Shown here one piece after another: positions 1 to 8,382 of a stretch of 55,479 bases of DNA. The notes below the pieces were generated by a model. The model was not told the origin of the DNA. It worked only from the letters and a program-made list of their open reading frames with translations, and ran no database searches. The first letter of the stretch is position 1. Each line of letters opens with the position of its first letter. The translations under genes were made by a program, and so were the position numbers. Source of the stretch: Pirellulaceae bacterium (lineage in GTDB: Bacteria; Planctomycetota; Planctomycetia; Pirellulales; Pirellulaceae); contig JANQLU010000061.1 of the NCBI GenBank assembly GCA_028280445.1, positions 1-55,479 on the forward strand, read 5' to 3'.

Positions 1-395
1 CTTCCCGGTTTTTGAGCAATTTTCGTTGTTGCGTCGTTGGTTTCTTAAGTTTGGGTGGTCGATTGGGTGGCACTGGCCCCAGCCAGTGGTTGCGGTTTCT
101 TTGGCATCAAACACTGAGATCAAATTCAATTCATGACGTTTTTGTCGGTAGTTTGATATCCCCAGCACTGGCAGAGGCCAGTGGCACCCACGACGTTCGG
201 CATCAAGAAGCTTTATGCAATCCATGAAATTTTCGTTACCAGCGCCCGAGTGGCACCCTCGCAGTTCGAGTTGTTGACAAACCGTGGCAGGGGTGGCACT
301 CGCGATGGAGCACGTTCACCGTATATCATTGCCGCTCACAGGTCAGGCTGCTATTGGCGGCGTTGCTGTTTTGATAAGGTACAGCGTCGAGCTCG
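1..395. other. Intergenic region with D-type hairpins, no supported gene
   Basis: I see no gene here. The only structure is two short hairpins with identical 7-base arms, CACTGGC...GCCAGTG, at 71-88 and 166-183, plus two more GTGGCAC fragments near 250 and 293. The same arms recur at 39944-39960, so this is a dispersed repeat and not a local oddity. Open frames crossing the region read through the repeats and have unconvincing composition. A frame open from base 2 to about 135 could be the tail of an upstream gene, but nothing supports it. Confidence 0.5.
71..183. repeat. D-type hairpin repeats, two copies
   Basis: Two perfect 7-base inverted repeats, CACTGGC then GCCAGTG, lie at 71-77/82-88 (4-base loop) and 166-172/177-183 (4-base loop). 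A third perfect copy is at 39944-39960 and a degraded one begins near 40025. They are probably members of one small dispersed palindrome family. Function is unknown. Confidence 0.65.
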
Positions 396-1898
396 ATGAA
401 AAGTGACGCGATGAACGATCAAGTTGAAAATGAACAAACGGTAGTGAGTGAAACACCGCTGTGGCAAGCTTTGTTGCCGATTGTTGTTTTGTTGATCTTG
501 GTTATCGGCGGATTGGTGTTGCTTCCTCGGTTTGCTCACCGAGATCCGCTGCCTTTGGAAATTATTTTTATTGCAGCAGCCGCTTATACGATTACTCAAT
601 TGTTGCTGACAGGCCACCGCTGGGAAGATATCCAGAAAACTATTGTCAAAAAACTGGCAAGTGCGCTACCGGCTTTTTTTATTCTGTTTTCTATTGGACT
701 AATTATTGGCAGCTGGATGGTTTGCGGCACGGTGCCGATGTTGGTTTACTACGGATTGAAATGGGTGCAACCCAATTTGATCTATATCGTCGCATTCGTT
801 TGTCCCATTTTGTTTTCGACGATGACGGGTACGTCCTGGGGTTCGGTGGGGACGATCGGTGTTGTCTTGATTGGAATCGCCGGTGCCATGGGCGCGAATT
901 TGGGAATCGTGGCGGGGGCTGTGGTTGGCGGAGCCTATTTTGGTGACAAACTTTCTCCGCTGTCGGATACGACAAATATGGCATCGTTAGCAGCCGACGT
1001 GAAATTGTATGACCATATTTATTCCATGTTGTTTACAACGATTCCTTCGGCGCTGATTGCCGGTGCGATTTACGTGGTCTTGGGTTTCATTTTCGTACCC
1101 GAAGCAGCAACGGCCAAAGATCGCGAGCAACTGGAGCTGTTTTTGAATTCCCTCTCGAGTCGTTTTGAATTCAATTGGTTGTTGCTGTTGCCGCCCGCTG
1201 TTGTGTTGGTAGGCAGTATTTCGCGCAAGCCGATTATCCCAACGATTTTTGCGTCGATTCTGTGTGCTTGTGCGCTAGCGCTGATATACCAACCGTTTCA
1301 ATGGAACGATGTGATTCAAACGCTTTACAAAGGTTTTGATGTCAACATGACAAAAAACGGGGCCGAAGCGATGGCCGAGACCAAGGTGTTGTTGAATCGT
1401 GGAGGGCTCTACGCTTTGAACGATGCCATTATCACAGCGTTCATGGTGTTTATTTATATCGGGGCACTGAGTCACATTCGCGCGATGCAGACCGTCGTCG
1501 GGAAAATGTTACATCTCGCACAGGAACGTTGGCAAGTGATTGTCGGGACATTGTCGACCACTGCTGCAACGATCGCGCTGACTTCGAATCAATTCGCAAC
1601 TTGTTTTATTGTTGGAGATGCATTTAAGGCAAAATATGATGAACTGAAAATCAAACGCAACGTCCTGTCACGATCACTCGAAGATGCCGGGACCATGGTG
1701 GAAACGCTGGTTCCTTGGTCTTTGGCGACGATCTATATGGTCAGTACACTGGGGGTCAAGTTTCATCATTATGTTGGCTGGCAATTGTTGTCGATCATCA
1801 ATCTCGTGGTTGCCGTGGTGTACGCGTTAACGGGATTCGCGTGTTTCGTTGAGCCAACGAAAAAGAAACAGCATGAAGAAGAAAAAAACATCGATTGA
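396..1898 (+). CDS. nhaC: Na+/H+ antiporter, NhaC family
   Basis: A 500-residue polytopic inner-membrane protein that probably exchanges Na+ for H+. It has about a dozen hydrophobic segments and the family signature GDKLSPLSDTT near residue 190, preceded by a GTSWGSVG stretch; both are typical of NhaC antiporters. A second conserved block (ETLVPWSLATIY) lies near residue 440. Length is normal for the family. The first ATG (396) is used here; a second ATG at 411 is equally possible, and neither has a clear Shine-Dalgarno. The C-terminus is short, charged and Lys/Glu-rich (KKKQHEEEKN). An A-type inverted repeat begins two bases after the stop codon and may act as its terminator. The gene seems to stand alone. 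Confidence 0.9.
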   Translation: MKSDAMNDQVENEQTVVSETPLWQALLPIVVLLILVIGGLVLLPRFAHRDPLPLEIIFIAAAAYTITQLLLTGHRWEDIQKTIVKKLASALPAFFILFSIGLIIGSWMVCGTVPMLVYYGLKWVQPNLIYIVAFVCPILFSTMTGTSWGSVGTIGVVLIGIAGAMGANLGIVAGAVVGGAYFGDKLSPLSDTTNMASLAADVKLYDHIYSMLFTTIPSALIAGAIYVVLGFIFVPEAATAKDREQLELFLNSLSSRFEFNWLLLLPPAVVLVGSISRKPIIPTIFASILCACALALIYQPFQWNDVIQTLYKGFDVNMTKNGAEAMAETKVLLNRGGLYALNDAIITAFMVFIYIGALSHIRAMQTVVGKMLHLAQERWQVIVGTLSTTAATIALTSNQFATCFIVGDAFKAKYDELKIKRNVLSRSLEDAGTMVETLVPWSLATIYMVSTLGVKFHHYVGWQLLSIINLVVAVVYALTGFACFVEPTKKKQHEEEKNID

Positions 1899-1899
1899 A

Positions 1900-1954
1900 G
1901 TAGGGCCGGTTCCCACCGGCCGTTTGTAGATTGACCGGCGGGAAGCGGCCCTAC
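1900..1954. repeat. A-type inverted repeat, copy A1
   Basis: The left arm GGGCCGGTTCCCACCGGCC (within 1900-1921) pairs with a slightly mutated right arm ending CGGCCCTAC at 1954. It starts two bases after the nhaC stop. The central spacer is about 12 bases. It could fold into a terminator-like stem on either strand, but it lacks a proper U-tract. Confidence 0.8.
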
Positions 1955-1985
1955 TAAAAAATCGTAATCGTTCTGAACCTGTTCT

Positions 1986-2007
1986 TGTGAGCGCCTTGCC
2001 GCTCACA
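1986..2007. repeat. Internally deleted B-type repeat
   Basis: TGTGAGCG runs straight into GCGCCTTGCCGCTCACA, the ends of the B repeat seen complete at 3539-3623. The middle (end of the left arm, loop and start of the right arm) is missing, as expected from a deletion within a palindrome. Confidence 0.6.
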
Positions 2008-2031
2008 GTGGCTTCGCCATCACCTCACCAT

Positions 2032-2616
2032 CTACTGAAGGTGTCGCAAAAATTCCGGGTGTGCTCCATTGAACCAACCCCACTGGTCATCAATTTTGGT
2101 TGGTTTCAATGTAACTCCAGCGACCGACGCGGCTATGGCGGAAATCAGCATGGCGATGAATCCGACAAATATCGAGCCGACATAAATGGCCGACATGGTG
2201 TCGTTGATTCGGCGATCGGTCACGGATAAATAAATTCCGGCGATCGTCACGATCAAAAATACGACGAGCAACGTGTTGGCAATGGTAATGTTCCGTTTAC
2301 GCTTGCTCGCATATTGTTGCGACATTGGCAATGTCACCGTCATTTGTTTCCGCATAATATAAAACAGGATTATATAAATGATGGGGCTGGCTAAAATCGT
2401 CAAGAACAGCCACGGCGGTACCCAAGTAAATTTTTTAACCAGCGTTTCCGTTGCAGCTTGCCCTGTTTTGAAACAGACTTTGGGCAGCACCGCGTTGTGA
2501 GTGACGACGAGTTGGTCGCCGTTGACACCCGCGGTTTTTTGGATTTGCTGGGCGGGAATCGGCTCGGCGAGCGTTGCGACTGGTGGGGGCGCTTGATAAG
2601 GATTGGGCTCATTCAT
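2032..2616 (-). CDS. Membrane protein with N-terminal NPYQAP motif, unknown function
   Basis: A 194-residue protein of unknown function. The N-terminus carries NPYQAP (residues 5-10), a motif I associate with a family of planctomycete membrane proteins. It is followed by a soluble segment with LPKVCFKTGQAA, then W-P-P-W and three hydrophobic helices (about residues 70-90, 115-137 and 148-172). The conserved Cys-x-Lys-Thr before the first helix is typical of that family, whose role I do not know. The ATG at 2616 is the only sensible start. It ends convergently with nhaC across a spacer holding repeats A1 and a deleted B. Confidence is high that it is a gene and nil for function. Confidence 0.8.
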   Translation of the reverse strand: MNEPNPYQAPPPVATLAEPIPAQQIQKTAGVNGDQLVVTHNAVLPKVCFKTGQAATETLVKKFTWVPPWLFLTILASPIIYIILFYIMRKQMTVTLPMSQQYASKRKRNITIANTLLVVFLIVTIAGIYLSVTDRRINDTMSAIYVGSIFVGFIAMLISAIAASVAGVTLKPTKIDDQWGWFNGAHPEFLRHLQ

Positions 2617-2695
2617 TATTTTTCATCCAATAATGTGAAGTGTGAGACGCGTAGCATGCTCAAGATTTTAGTTGCGAATTGTCGACGTTGGGCCA

Positions 2696-3397
2696 TCAAG
2701 TTGCAAGATACCGTTTGCGCATTTGCTGTGGCAGTTTTTCGATGGCATATCGGAGCATTGTGCGCGGCATTTGATCCGCGTACGTGTCGAGAAAATCCAA
2801 CAGTACAACCTGATCAATTTTGCCAATTTCACGCAGCATCCAACCCGTGATTTTATGGATCAAATCGTGATCGTGTTTGAGGTATTTTTTGGCGATCCGT
2901 AGCGTCACCACAAAATCACCTTGCTTGATAAAATGCAACGTTGTCATCATCGCGATCCGCTGTTTCCAAAGATGGTTGGCATTTGAAAATTCTGTCAAGA
3001 TTTTTCGGCTGCGGTCTTGCAAATGAGGCCCGAGGATTTTGTGTGCCGAGCTATCGACCAAATCCCAATTGTTGATGCGGTCGATTTTTTTCAGATACAG
3101 ATCCACGATCGATTGCTTTTGAGCATCATCTCCGCGTTGATATTGTTCGACCATAATCAACACGGCGGTCAGACGACATTCGTGGTATTTGTCGTCGAGC
3201 AGTTTGATGATTTCAGCCTCGGGAAGATCGCGAAATTGTTTGGCGATCTTTCGTTGGTTGGGCACGATGACGCCTAAAAATTTGTCACCTTCGCCGTATT
3301 CCCCAGGGCCGGTTTTAAAGAACCGTGGAAAGAAGGCTGCTTTTTCCGGGTTGATATGTTGCTTGAGTTGCCGAACGACTTCTGATTTTTTTGACAT
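2696..3397 (-). CDS. AlkD-like DNA alkylation repeat protein
   Basis: A 233-residue all-helical protein of the DNA alkylation repeat (HEAT-like) family. AlkD enzymes remove bulky or cationic alkylated bases such as 3- and 7-methylpurines by a glycosylase activity. Family marks visible here are the N-terminal VPNQRKIAKQF block, the KYHECRLTAVLIM helix, NNWDLVDSSAHKILG, and GWMLREIGK near the C-terminus. Trp and Asp in NNWDLVD are the positions usually lining the DNA cleft. The reading frame stays open a further 104 codons upstream, but that extension translates A and B repeats (it contains the tell-tale EGEAPAEP), so the ATG at 3397 (MSKKSEVV) is chosen. Length agrees with the family. Confidence 0.88.
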   Translation of the reverse strand: MSKKSEVVRQLKQHINPEKAAFFPRFFKTGPGEYGEGDKFLGVIVPNQRKIAKQFRDLPEAEIIKLLDDKYHECRLTAVLIMVEQYQRGDDAQKQSIVDLYLKKIDRINNWDLVDSSAHKILGPHLQDRSRKILTEFSNANHLWKQRIAMMTTLHFIKQGDFVVTLRIAKKYLKHDHDLIHKITGWMLREIGKIDQVVLLDFLDTYADQMPRTMLRYAIEKLPQQMRKRYLAT

Positions 3398-3460
3398 GTT
3401 GTGTAGGCGGTTTGAGAGAGGGTACGAAGTCAGAATTGTGACATTTCTGTTGGTGAAGGT

Positions 3461-3516
3461 GTAGGGCCGGTTCCCACCGGCCGTTTGTGAAATTGGTCGG
3501 TGGGAACCGGCCCTAC
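3461..3516. repeat. A-type inverted repeat, copy A2
   Basis: Left arm 3461-3482 and right arm 3495-3516 are near-perfect reverse complements around GGGCCGGTTCCCACCGGCC, with a 12-base loop. This is the only A copy in the window that is not directly 3' of a stop codon; it lies 64 bases upstream of the AlkD-like start. Confidence 0.85.
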
Positions 3517-3538
3517 TTGCGTTTCGCGCTTTTGATTT

Positions 3539-3623
3539 TGTGAGCGGCAAGGCGCTAGCCGCCGGTTCGGTAGCGCTTGGTTGCGGTAGCCCATTACCGG
3601 CGGCTAGCGCCTTGCCGCTCACA
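3539..3623. repeat. B-type inverted repeat, perfect 28-base arms
   Basis: Arms 3539-3566 and 3596-3623 are exact 28-base reverse complements (left arm begins TGTGAGCGGCAAGGCGCTAG), separated by a 29-base loop. The same element occurs at 47713-47783 nested in an A repeat, as a deleted form at 1986-2007 and as a truncated form at 55385-55404. Confidence 0.9.
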
Positions 3624-3693
3624 GGTGGTGTTGTCCGTGGCTCGGCAGGAGCCTCGCCCTCCCGCGTATTGCCCTTCCGTATTGCCCTCCGAA

Positions 3694-3727
3694 ACAAAAA
3701 AAGGCACACCGGTTTGCGGTGTGCCTT
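3694..3727 (-). terminator. Intrinsic terminator of fusA
   Basis: Read on the minus strand, a 10-base perfect stem (AAGGCACACC / GGTGTGCCTT, arms 3718-3727 and 3701-3710) with a 7-base loop is followed by a T-run (3694-3700). It lies 25 bases past the fusA stop. This is a textbook Rho-independent terminator. Confidence 0.85.
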
Positions 3728-3751
3728 GGGTATTGATTTGTTCGAAAAAAA

Positions 3752-5860
3752 CTATCGGGAGCCGACCAGTTCTTTACCTTCCTTGGCCGCTTTTCGTTCA
3801 GCAATGACTTGTTCCTGGACGCTGGCGGGAACTTTTCGGTAGCCTTTCAATTCCATGGAGAATGTGCCCTGCCCTTGCGTCATACTTCGCAAATCAGTGG
3901 CGTAACCAAACGTTTCACTCAATGGAACTTCACAGACGACAATCATCGTGCCGTCGACTTGCGCGTCTGTCGATTCAATGATTCCGCGTCGCGAAGTCAC
4001 ATCGCCGACGATGCCGCCTTGGAATTGTTCCGGCGACTCGATTTCGACCTTCATGACAGGTTCCAGCAAAACAGGTTTCGCTTTGGGCATGTATTGACGG
4101 AAACAATCTCGAGCACAAATTTGGAAAGCCATTTCTGACGAGTCAACATCGTGGTACGAACCGTCTTGCAAATGGACTTTCAAACCGTAAACAGGATATT
4201 CCGCCAAAACACCTTTTTGGATCGCCGTGCGGAAACCTTTTTCGACCGCTGGAATGTACTGCTTGGGAATACGTCCGCTGACGATGGATTCCTCGAAGAT
4301 GAACAATTCTTCTTCGCCATCGACTGGCAGCGGTTCCATTTGACCAACGATGTGAGCGTACTGACCGGAACCACCGGATTGTTTTTTGTGCTTGTAATTG
4401 AACTCGACGGGTTTTGTTGGAGTTTCCCGGTAGCTGACTTTAGGAGCACCAACTTCGACCTCGATTTTGTATTCACGACGAATGCGTTCGACGTAAACAT
4501 CTAAATGCAACTCGCCCATTCCGGCCATAATAACTTCACCGGTTTCTTCGTCTGTTGAAACCTGGAATGTCGGGTCTTCTTTGCGGAAACGCTGTAACGC
4601 TTTACCCAATTTGTCGGCGCTGGACCGCTCACGCGGGCTGACGGCGACCTTGATCACAGGTTCCGCGACGTGCATGTTTTCGAGGGTGCACAATTTGGGT
4701 TCCGACGCGTAGGTTTCACCACTGGCACAATCGATACCCATGATGGCGACAATGTCACCGGCAGACGCCGAATCGACCTCTTCACGTTTGTCACTGTGCA
4801 TGCGAAGAATTCGGCTGAATCGATCTTTCTTGCCAGTACGCTGGTTGTAGTACAATTCGCCTTTGTTGATTGTGCCCTGATAGATTCGGGTGTATGTCAA
4901 CTGACCGTAGGGGTCTTCGACGATTTTGAAAGCCATGCCAACAAACGGTTTCGTGGGATCGGGTGTCAGTGGGAAATCTTCGTTCGGGTTGTCGTGCTGA
5001 AGCGCTTTGACCGAAACGTCCAACGGCGATGGCAAATAACGACAAATTGCATCCAGCAGTGGCTGAACACCTTTGTTTTTGAAAGCTGTTCCCAGAAATA
5101 CCGGCGTTGCATCCTGTTCGCGAACCGCGTGTAACGTGATGTCGTGAACCAACGCTTCGGGGATTTCTTCTTCGCTCAACAATTTTTCCATCAGCTCATC
5201 GCTGTACATCGCCAGCGCTTCGAGCATCTCTTGCCGATATTTTTGTGCTTCTTCGAGGCGTTCCGCAGCAATGTCTTCCTCGCGGACTTCTTCACCTTTA
5301 GTGCCATCGAAATAGAGTTCTTTCATCGTGACCAAATCGATAATGCCAGCAAAATCTTCGCCAGCACCGATTGGCAACTGCATCAGGAACGCGTCCGCGC
5401 CCAATTTTTCCTTCATCTGTGCGACGACATTGTGCGGGTCGGCACCGGTACGGTCCATTTTGTTAATAAACGCCAGACGCGGAACGTGGTAACGTTTCAT
5501 TTGACGATCGACCGTCAACGATTGTGCTTGAACGCCACCAACAGCACAGAGAACGAGGATCGCGCCATCGAGTACGCGGAGCGAACGTTCGACTTCGACC
5601 GTAAAGTCGACGTGGCCGGGTGTATCGATCAGGTTAATGGAATGCTCACCCCATTTGACACTGGTGGCAGCACTGGTGATGGTGATTCCGCGCTCTTTTT
5701 CCAATTCCATGTGGTCCATGGTTGCGCCATCACCGCCCCCTTTGACTTCTTCGATTTTGTGAATGCGACCGGTGTAATACAAGATGCGCTCACTCAGTGT
5801 AGTTTTTCCAGAGTCGATGTGAGCTGAGATTCCGATGTTGCGGTATTTTGCCAAATTCAT
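3752..5860 (-). CDS. fusA: Elongation factor G, mitochondrial EFG1-like type
   Basis: A 702-residue translational GTPase that drives ribosomal translocation. G1 is AHIDSGKTT (near residue 17), G3 is DTPGHVDF and G4 is NKMD; domains II-V follow with normal lengths. The N-terminus is unlike the usual bacterial form: it has AHIDSGKTTLSERILYYTG and then a VKGGGDGATMD loop, which from memory is the pattern of mitochondrial EFG1 and the related planctomycete EF-G. The usual bacterial pattern is AHIDAGKTTTTERILFYTG. The ATG at 5860 (MNLAKYRN) is preferred over an upstream TTG at 5875. No Shine-Dalgarno is visible. The gene stands alone, without rpsL, rpsG or tuf beside it, and has its own terminator at 3694-3727. 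Confidence 0.96.
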   Translation of the reverse strand: MNLAKYRNIGISAHIDSGKTTLSERILYYTGRIHKIEEVKGGGDGATMDHMELEKERGITITSAATSVKWGEHSINLIDTPGHVDFTVEVERSLRVLDGAILVLCAVGGVQAQSLTVDRQMKRYHVPRLAFINKMDRTGADPHNVVAQMKEKLGADAFLMQLPIGAGEDFAGIIDLVTMKELYFDGTKGEEVREEDIAAERLEEAQKYRQEMLEALAMYSDELMEKLLSEEEIPEALVHDITLHAVREQDATPVFLGTAFKNKGVQPLLDAICRYLPSPLDVSVKALQHDNPNEDFPLTPDPTKPFVGMAFKIVEDPYGQLTYTRIYQGTINKGELYYNQRTGKKDRFSRILRMHSDKREEVDSASAGDIVAIMGIDCASGETYASEPKLCTLENMHVAEPVIKVAVSPRERSSADKLGKALQRFRKEDPTFQVSTDEETGEVIMAGMGELHLDVYVERIRREYKIEVEVGAPKVSYRETPTKPVEFNYKHKKQSGGSGQYAHIVGQMEPLPVDGEEELFIFEESIVSGRIPKQYIPAVEKGFRTAIQKGVLAEYPVYGLKVHLQDGSYHDVDSSEMAFQICARDCFRQYMPKAKPVLLEPVMKVEIESPEQFQGGIVGDVTSRRGIIESTDAQVDGTMIVVCEVPLSETFGYATDLRSMTQGQGTFSMELKGYRKVPASVQEQVIAERKAAKEGKELVGSR

Positions 5861-6514
5861 TTGGACACCAATCAAGTTTTAAAAAGAGGAATTGGATGTT
5901 GAAGGTTTCGTGTTTATGTCAATTAATTAAATTGATACGCAGCTAATGTGTTGAACGGTTTACGCCCCTCGAAGCGACTCAATTTTCCTGAGGCTTCTGG
6001 GTATACAATGGCTCCGCAAAATTAGACAGTTTTGTGGAAGAAAGGATCAGGCGTCATTCCATTTCGCCAATTTTTTGCAGATCCAGAGCGCCGGTTACCA
6101 AGAAATAGTAACCACAACTTTTTTTCATCATAGTTGTTTAGCTACCGCCGGAAAGAGCAAATTGGCCCAAGTGGGAATTTTTGCCCCAAAATCATGCGCG
6201 CATTCAACAAGATGGTCATCGGGAATTAACCGTCCATTGCTTTAACATTCCTGATTTCTTGACAAAAAAGATTCAAGTTCGTGTCCCAGCGAACCCGGAT
6301 TGCGAATTTTTCCAAATACGTGAATGGGAATCATGGCACCATTACGTCGAATTGAACGGACTTTTGCGTCAATTAGCCTAACACCCCAAAAATCAGGTCC
6401 ATGTAAGGCAACAATCGGTCGTCAAAATCGCTTCTTTCATCGCTGAATGGTCGTAGCGGATCTCGGATGCTGTCAATGCTACGCATCAGCCGGTGGTGAT
6501 GGTTATCGAAAACA
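5861..6514. other. Intergenic region without a supported gene
   Basis: This 654-base spacer separates the 5' end of fusA from the 3' end of the NfeD-like gene, so it should hold the fusA promoter. I cannot assign promoter boxes with confidence. A 66-codon TTG-initiated frame at 6181-6381 has no ribosome site or recognisable motif and is not called. No repeat families of the kinds seen elsewhere are present. Confidence 0.5.
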
Positions 6515-8074
6515 TCAAGAATGTTTGTAGACAGTTTCGTCGGATTCACTTCCCTCGACTAATTCGACCACAATTCGGTTGCCCTCGATCGCCAAAACAC
6601 GGACCTGGTCACCGACTTCGATAAACGAGCCGTCGCTAACCACGTCGATTGAATGCACCCCGAATTTGGCCCGACCCGACGGTCGCAACACAGACTCCGC
6701 TTGGCCCCAATCTCCTACCGATACGGTTGGGTGCTGTTGAGGCGGGGATTTCGTCGATTTTTCACCGCCTTCTTGATCGTCGTCATCATCAACCGGCGCC
6801 AGAACCATCCGGCTCAGACCCGGGATGCTTCCCATTTTTTTGGCAATCACTCCGGCCACAATGATCACAATCAATGATGAACATCCGAGTACCAACAGCG
6901 AGGTGATGGTTTGATTCCACTGCTGCGGCGATTCCGGCAACACAAATCCCTGGCTGGCCATCAACACGCTGACTCCGAGCAAAATGAGTCCGGCGAACCC
7001 CGAGATCCCCCAACCCGGAATAACAAATATTTCCATCAACAGAAAAACCACACCGGCCGCGAACAAAATGACTTCCAGCCAGCCCGAAGTTCCTCCCATA
7101 AATCGGCTCCAGAAAAACAGGACGGCACAAAGCCCGGCTATTAATCCGCCCGCGCCTATGCCAGGAGCAGACAATTCAAAATACAATGCGATCAAACCGA
7201 CAACGATCAGAAGTCCCGTCACAAAAGGATTCATCAGCCAGTACGCGACCGAGTCCGCTGTTCTGTAAGATTCAATTTTGACCTGCCCGGAAACGCCGAA
7301 CGATTCTAAGATCTCTTCCCGCTCGGCTGCTGTTCCTTCGGCGATGCCCAATTCGTTGGCTCGAAGACCGTTGACCAGCAAAAAACGATTGAATCCCGAT
7401 TCATCGATCAATTTCCACGGTCCTTCGGATTCCGGCAACGCTTGCCCTTCGATGATTGCCTTTTTGCGAAACTCCAATTCACCCTTGGCATTTTTGCGCA
7501 CGTAAACGGCAACCTGTTTGTCGATCATGGCTTCGATTAAATCGGGCGAACGACCTTTGGCTTCGGCAATATCACGGGCCTGGCGGACAAATACCGAACG
7601 CGCTTTGGCGTCGGCATATCGAAATGCCATCAATGTCGGATCCAGGGCAACGACCCCGATGTCACCGACACGTCCATCTTTGGCGATGATCGTTTCGTCA
7701 CAACCGAAACTGATCAAGGCGGCTCCGCTATAAGCACTTTCAGGGATAAACGCGACGGTATAAGCCCAATCGCAATCTTTTAACATTTCGGCGATTTCAA
7801 TGCTTTCGAGCAAATAGCCACCGGGGCTCGTGATTTCGATGATCAGCAAATCCGCTTTTTGTTTTTTGGCCTTTTTGAATCGATTCAAGAAATAGCGGTA
7901 GAGTTTGCGATTGATTTCGCCTTTGAATTCAATCAAGACAGGATTTTCGAAACGGGTGGGGCGCGTTTGTTTCTTGCTCGGCAGCCGAGCTTGGCCATCG
8001 AGATCAGCGGGTGCAACTGCTAGCGATGTGAGCAGCAATATGACTGCAGCAAATAATTTGTGCAACATTGACAT
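6515..8074 (-). CDS. NfeD-type membrane serine protease (SppA/ClpP-like domain)
   Basis: A 519-residue long-form NfeD protein, expected to be a membrane protease that works with stomatin/slipin-like proteins. A signal peptide (MLHKLFAAVILLLT...) leads into a Clp/SppA-like domain: the ITSPGGYLLES block (residues 81-91) and AYSGAALISFGCD, where Ser116 is the likely nucleophile. Four or five hydrophobic helices follow (residues about 275-400), then an acidic linker (DDDDDQEGGEK) and a C-terminal OB-fold NfeD domain (GRAKFGVHSIDV... to ELVEG). The longest frame starts at a TTG (8107); ATG codons at 8074 and 8068 place the signal peptide correctly, and 8074 is used. No slipin gene lies next to it, which is unusual for long NfeD proteins. 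The Lys general base is not assigned. Confidence 0.87.
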   Translation of the reverse strand: MSMLHKLFAAVILLLTSLAVAPADLDGQARLPSKKQTRPTRFENPVLIEFKGEINRKLYRYFLNRFKKAKKQKADLLIIEITSPGGYLLESIEIAEMLKDCDWAYTVAFIPESAYSGAALISFGCDETIIAKDGRVGDIGVVALDPTLMAFRYADAKARSVFVRQARDIAEAKGRSPDLIEAMIDKQVAVYVRKNAKGELEFRKKAIIEGQALPESEGPWKLIDESGFNRFLLVNGLRANELGIAEGTAAEREEILESFGVSGQVKIESYRTADSVAYWLMNPFVTGLLIVVGLIALYFELSAPGIGAGGLIAGLCAVLFFWSRFMGGTSGWLEVILFAAGVVFLLMEIFVIPGWGISGFAGLILLGVSVLMASQGFVLPESPQQWNQTITSLLVLGCSSLIVIIVAGVIAKKMGSIPGLSRMVLAPVDDDDDQEGGEKSTKSPPQQHPTVSVGDWGQAESVLRPSGRAKFGVHSIDVVSDGSFIEVGDQVRVLAIEGNRIVVELVEGSESDETVYKHS

Positions 8075-8367
8075 TGCCAATAAAACCTCTGTTGATTCAA
8101 ATTCCAATCCGTCGGATCAAAGCCATCGGATCTTTAGCCTATTTTGGCATAAAAGGTGCGAAAGGTTCACCGTGGCTGTTTCGGAGCGTTGATGACCTCA
8201 ACAATCCACCAGTGAGCAATCACCTGGTTTGCCTTAATTTTAGCAAACTTGTTGGCAACTGGAGCGAAAAAGGATTTTCGCAAACGACAAAAGCCCCGTG
8301 AATGGTTTTGAAACAATTACAAAGTCGTACCGGCCATTTTGAAAATTGGTGCGACCGCAAGCAATCC

Positions 8368-8375
8368 AGGGAGGG
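8368..8375 (+). promoter_or_regulatory. Ribosome binding site deciding the start of the thioredoxin-protease fusion
   Basis: AGGGAGGG ends 7 bases before the ATG at 8383. It supports that start, which exposes a signal peptide, over an in-frame start at 8302. Strong Shine-Dalgarno sequences are rare in this window. Confidence 0.7.
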
Positions 8376-8382
8376 ATGTGAA

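Larger units (their letters stand above)
3398..3751. other. Repeat-rich spacer between the AlkD-like gene and fusA
   Basis: The 354-base spacer contains a complete A repeat (3461-3516), a complete B repeat (3539-3623), a GC-rich GGCTCGGCAGGAGCCTCGCC fragment (about 3638-3657) that I have seen as a dispersed sequence in planctomycete spacers, and the fusA terminator (3701-3727). No gene is supported. Confidence 0.7.

Noticed and set aside
3398..3709. An N-terminal extension of 104 residues on the AlkD-like protein
   Set aside because: The extension translates B and A repeats in the spacer and contains EGEAPAEP and GNRPY, which come from repeat DNA. The ATG at 3397 gives the normal family start.
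5144..5827. A 227-residue plus-strand ORF opposite fusA
   Set aside because: Antisense shadow of the conserved EF-G GTPase domain.
6181..6381. A 66-codon plus-strand ORF in the fusA/NfeD spacer
   Set aside because: It begins with TTG, has no ribosome site or known motif, and lies in a spacer expected to be regulatory.
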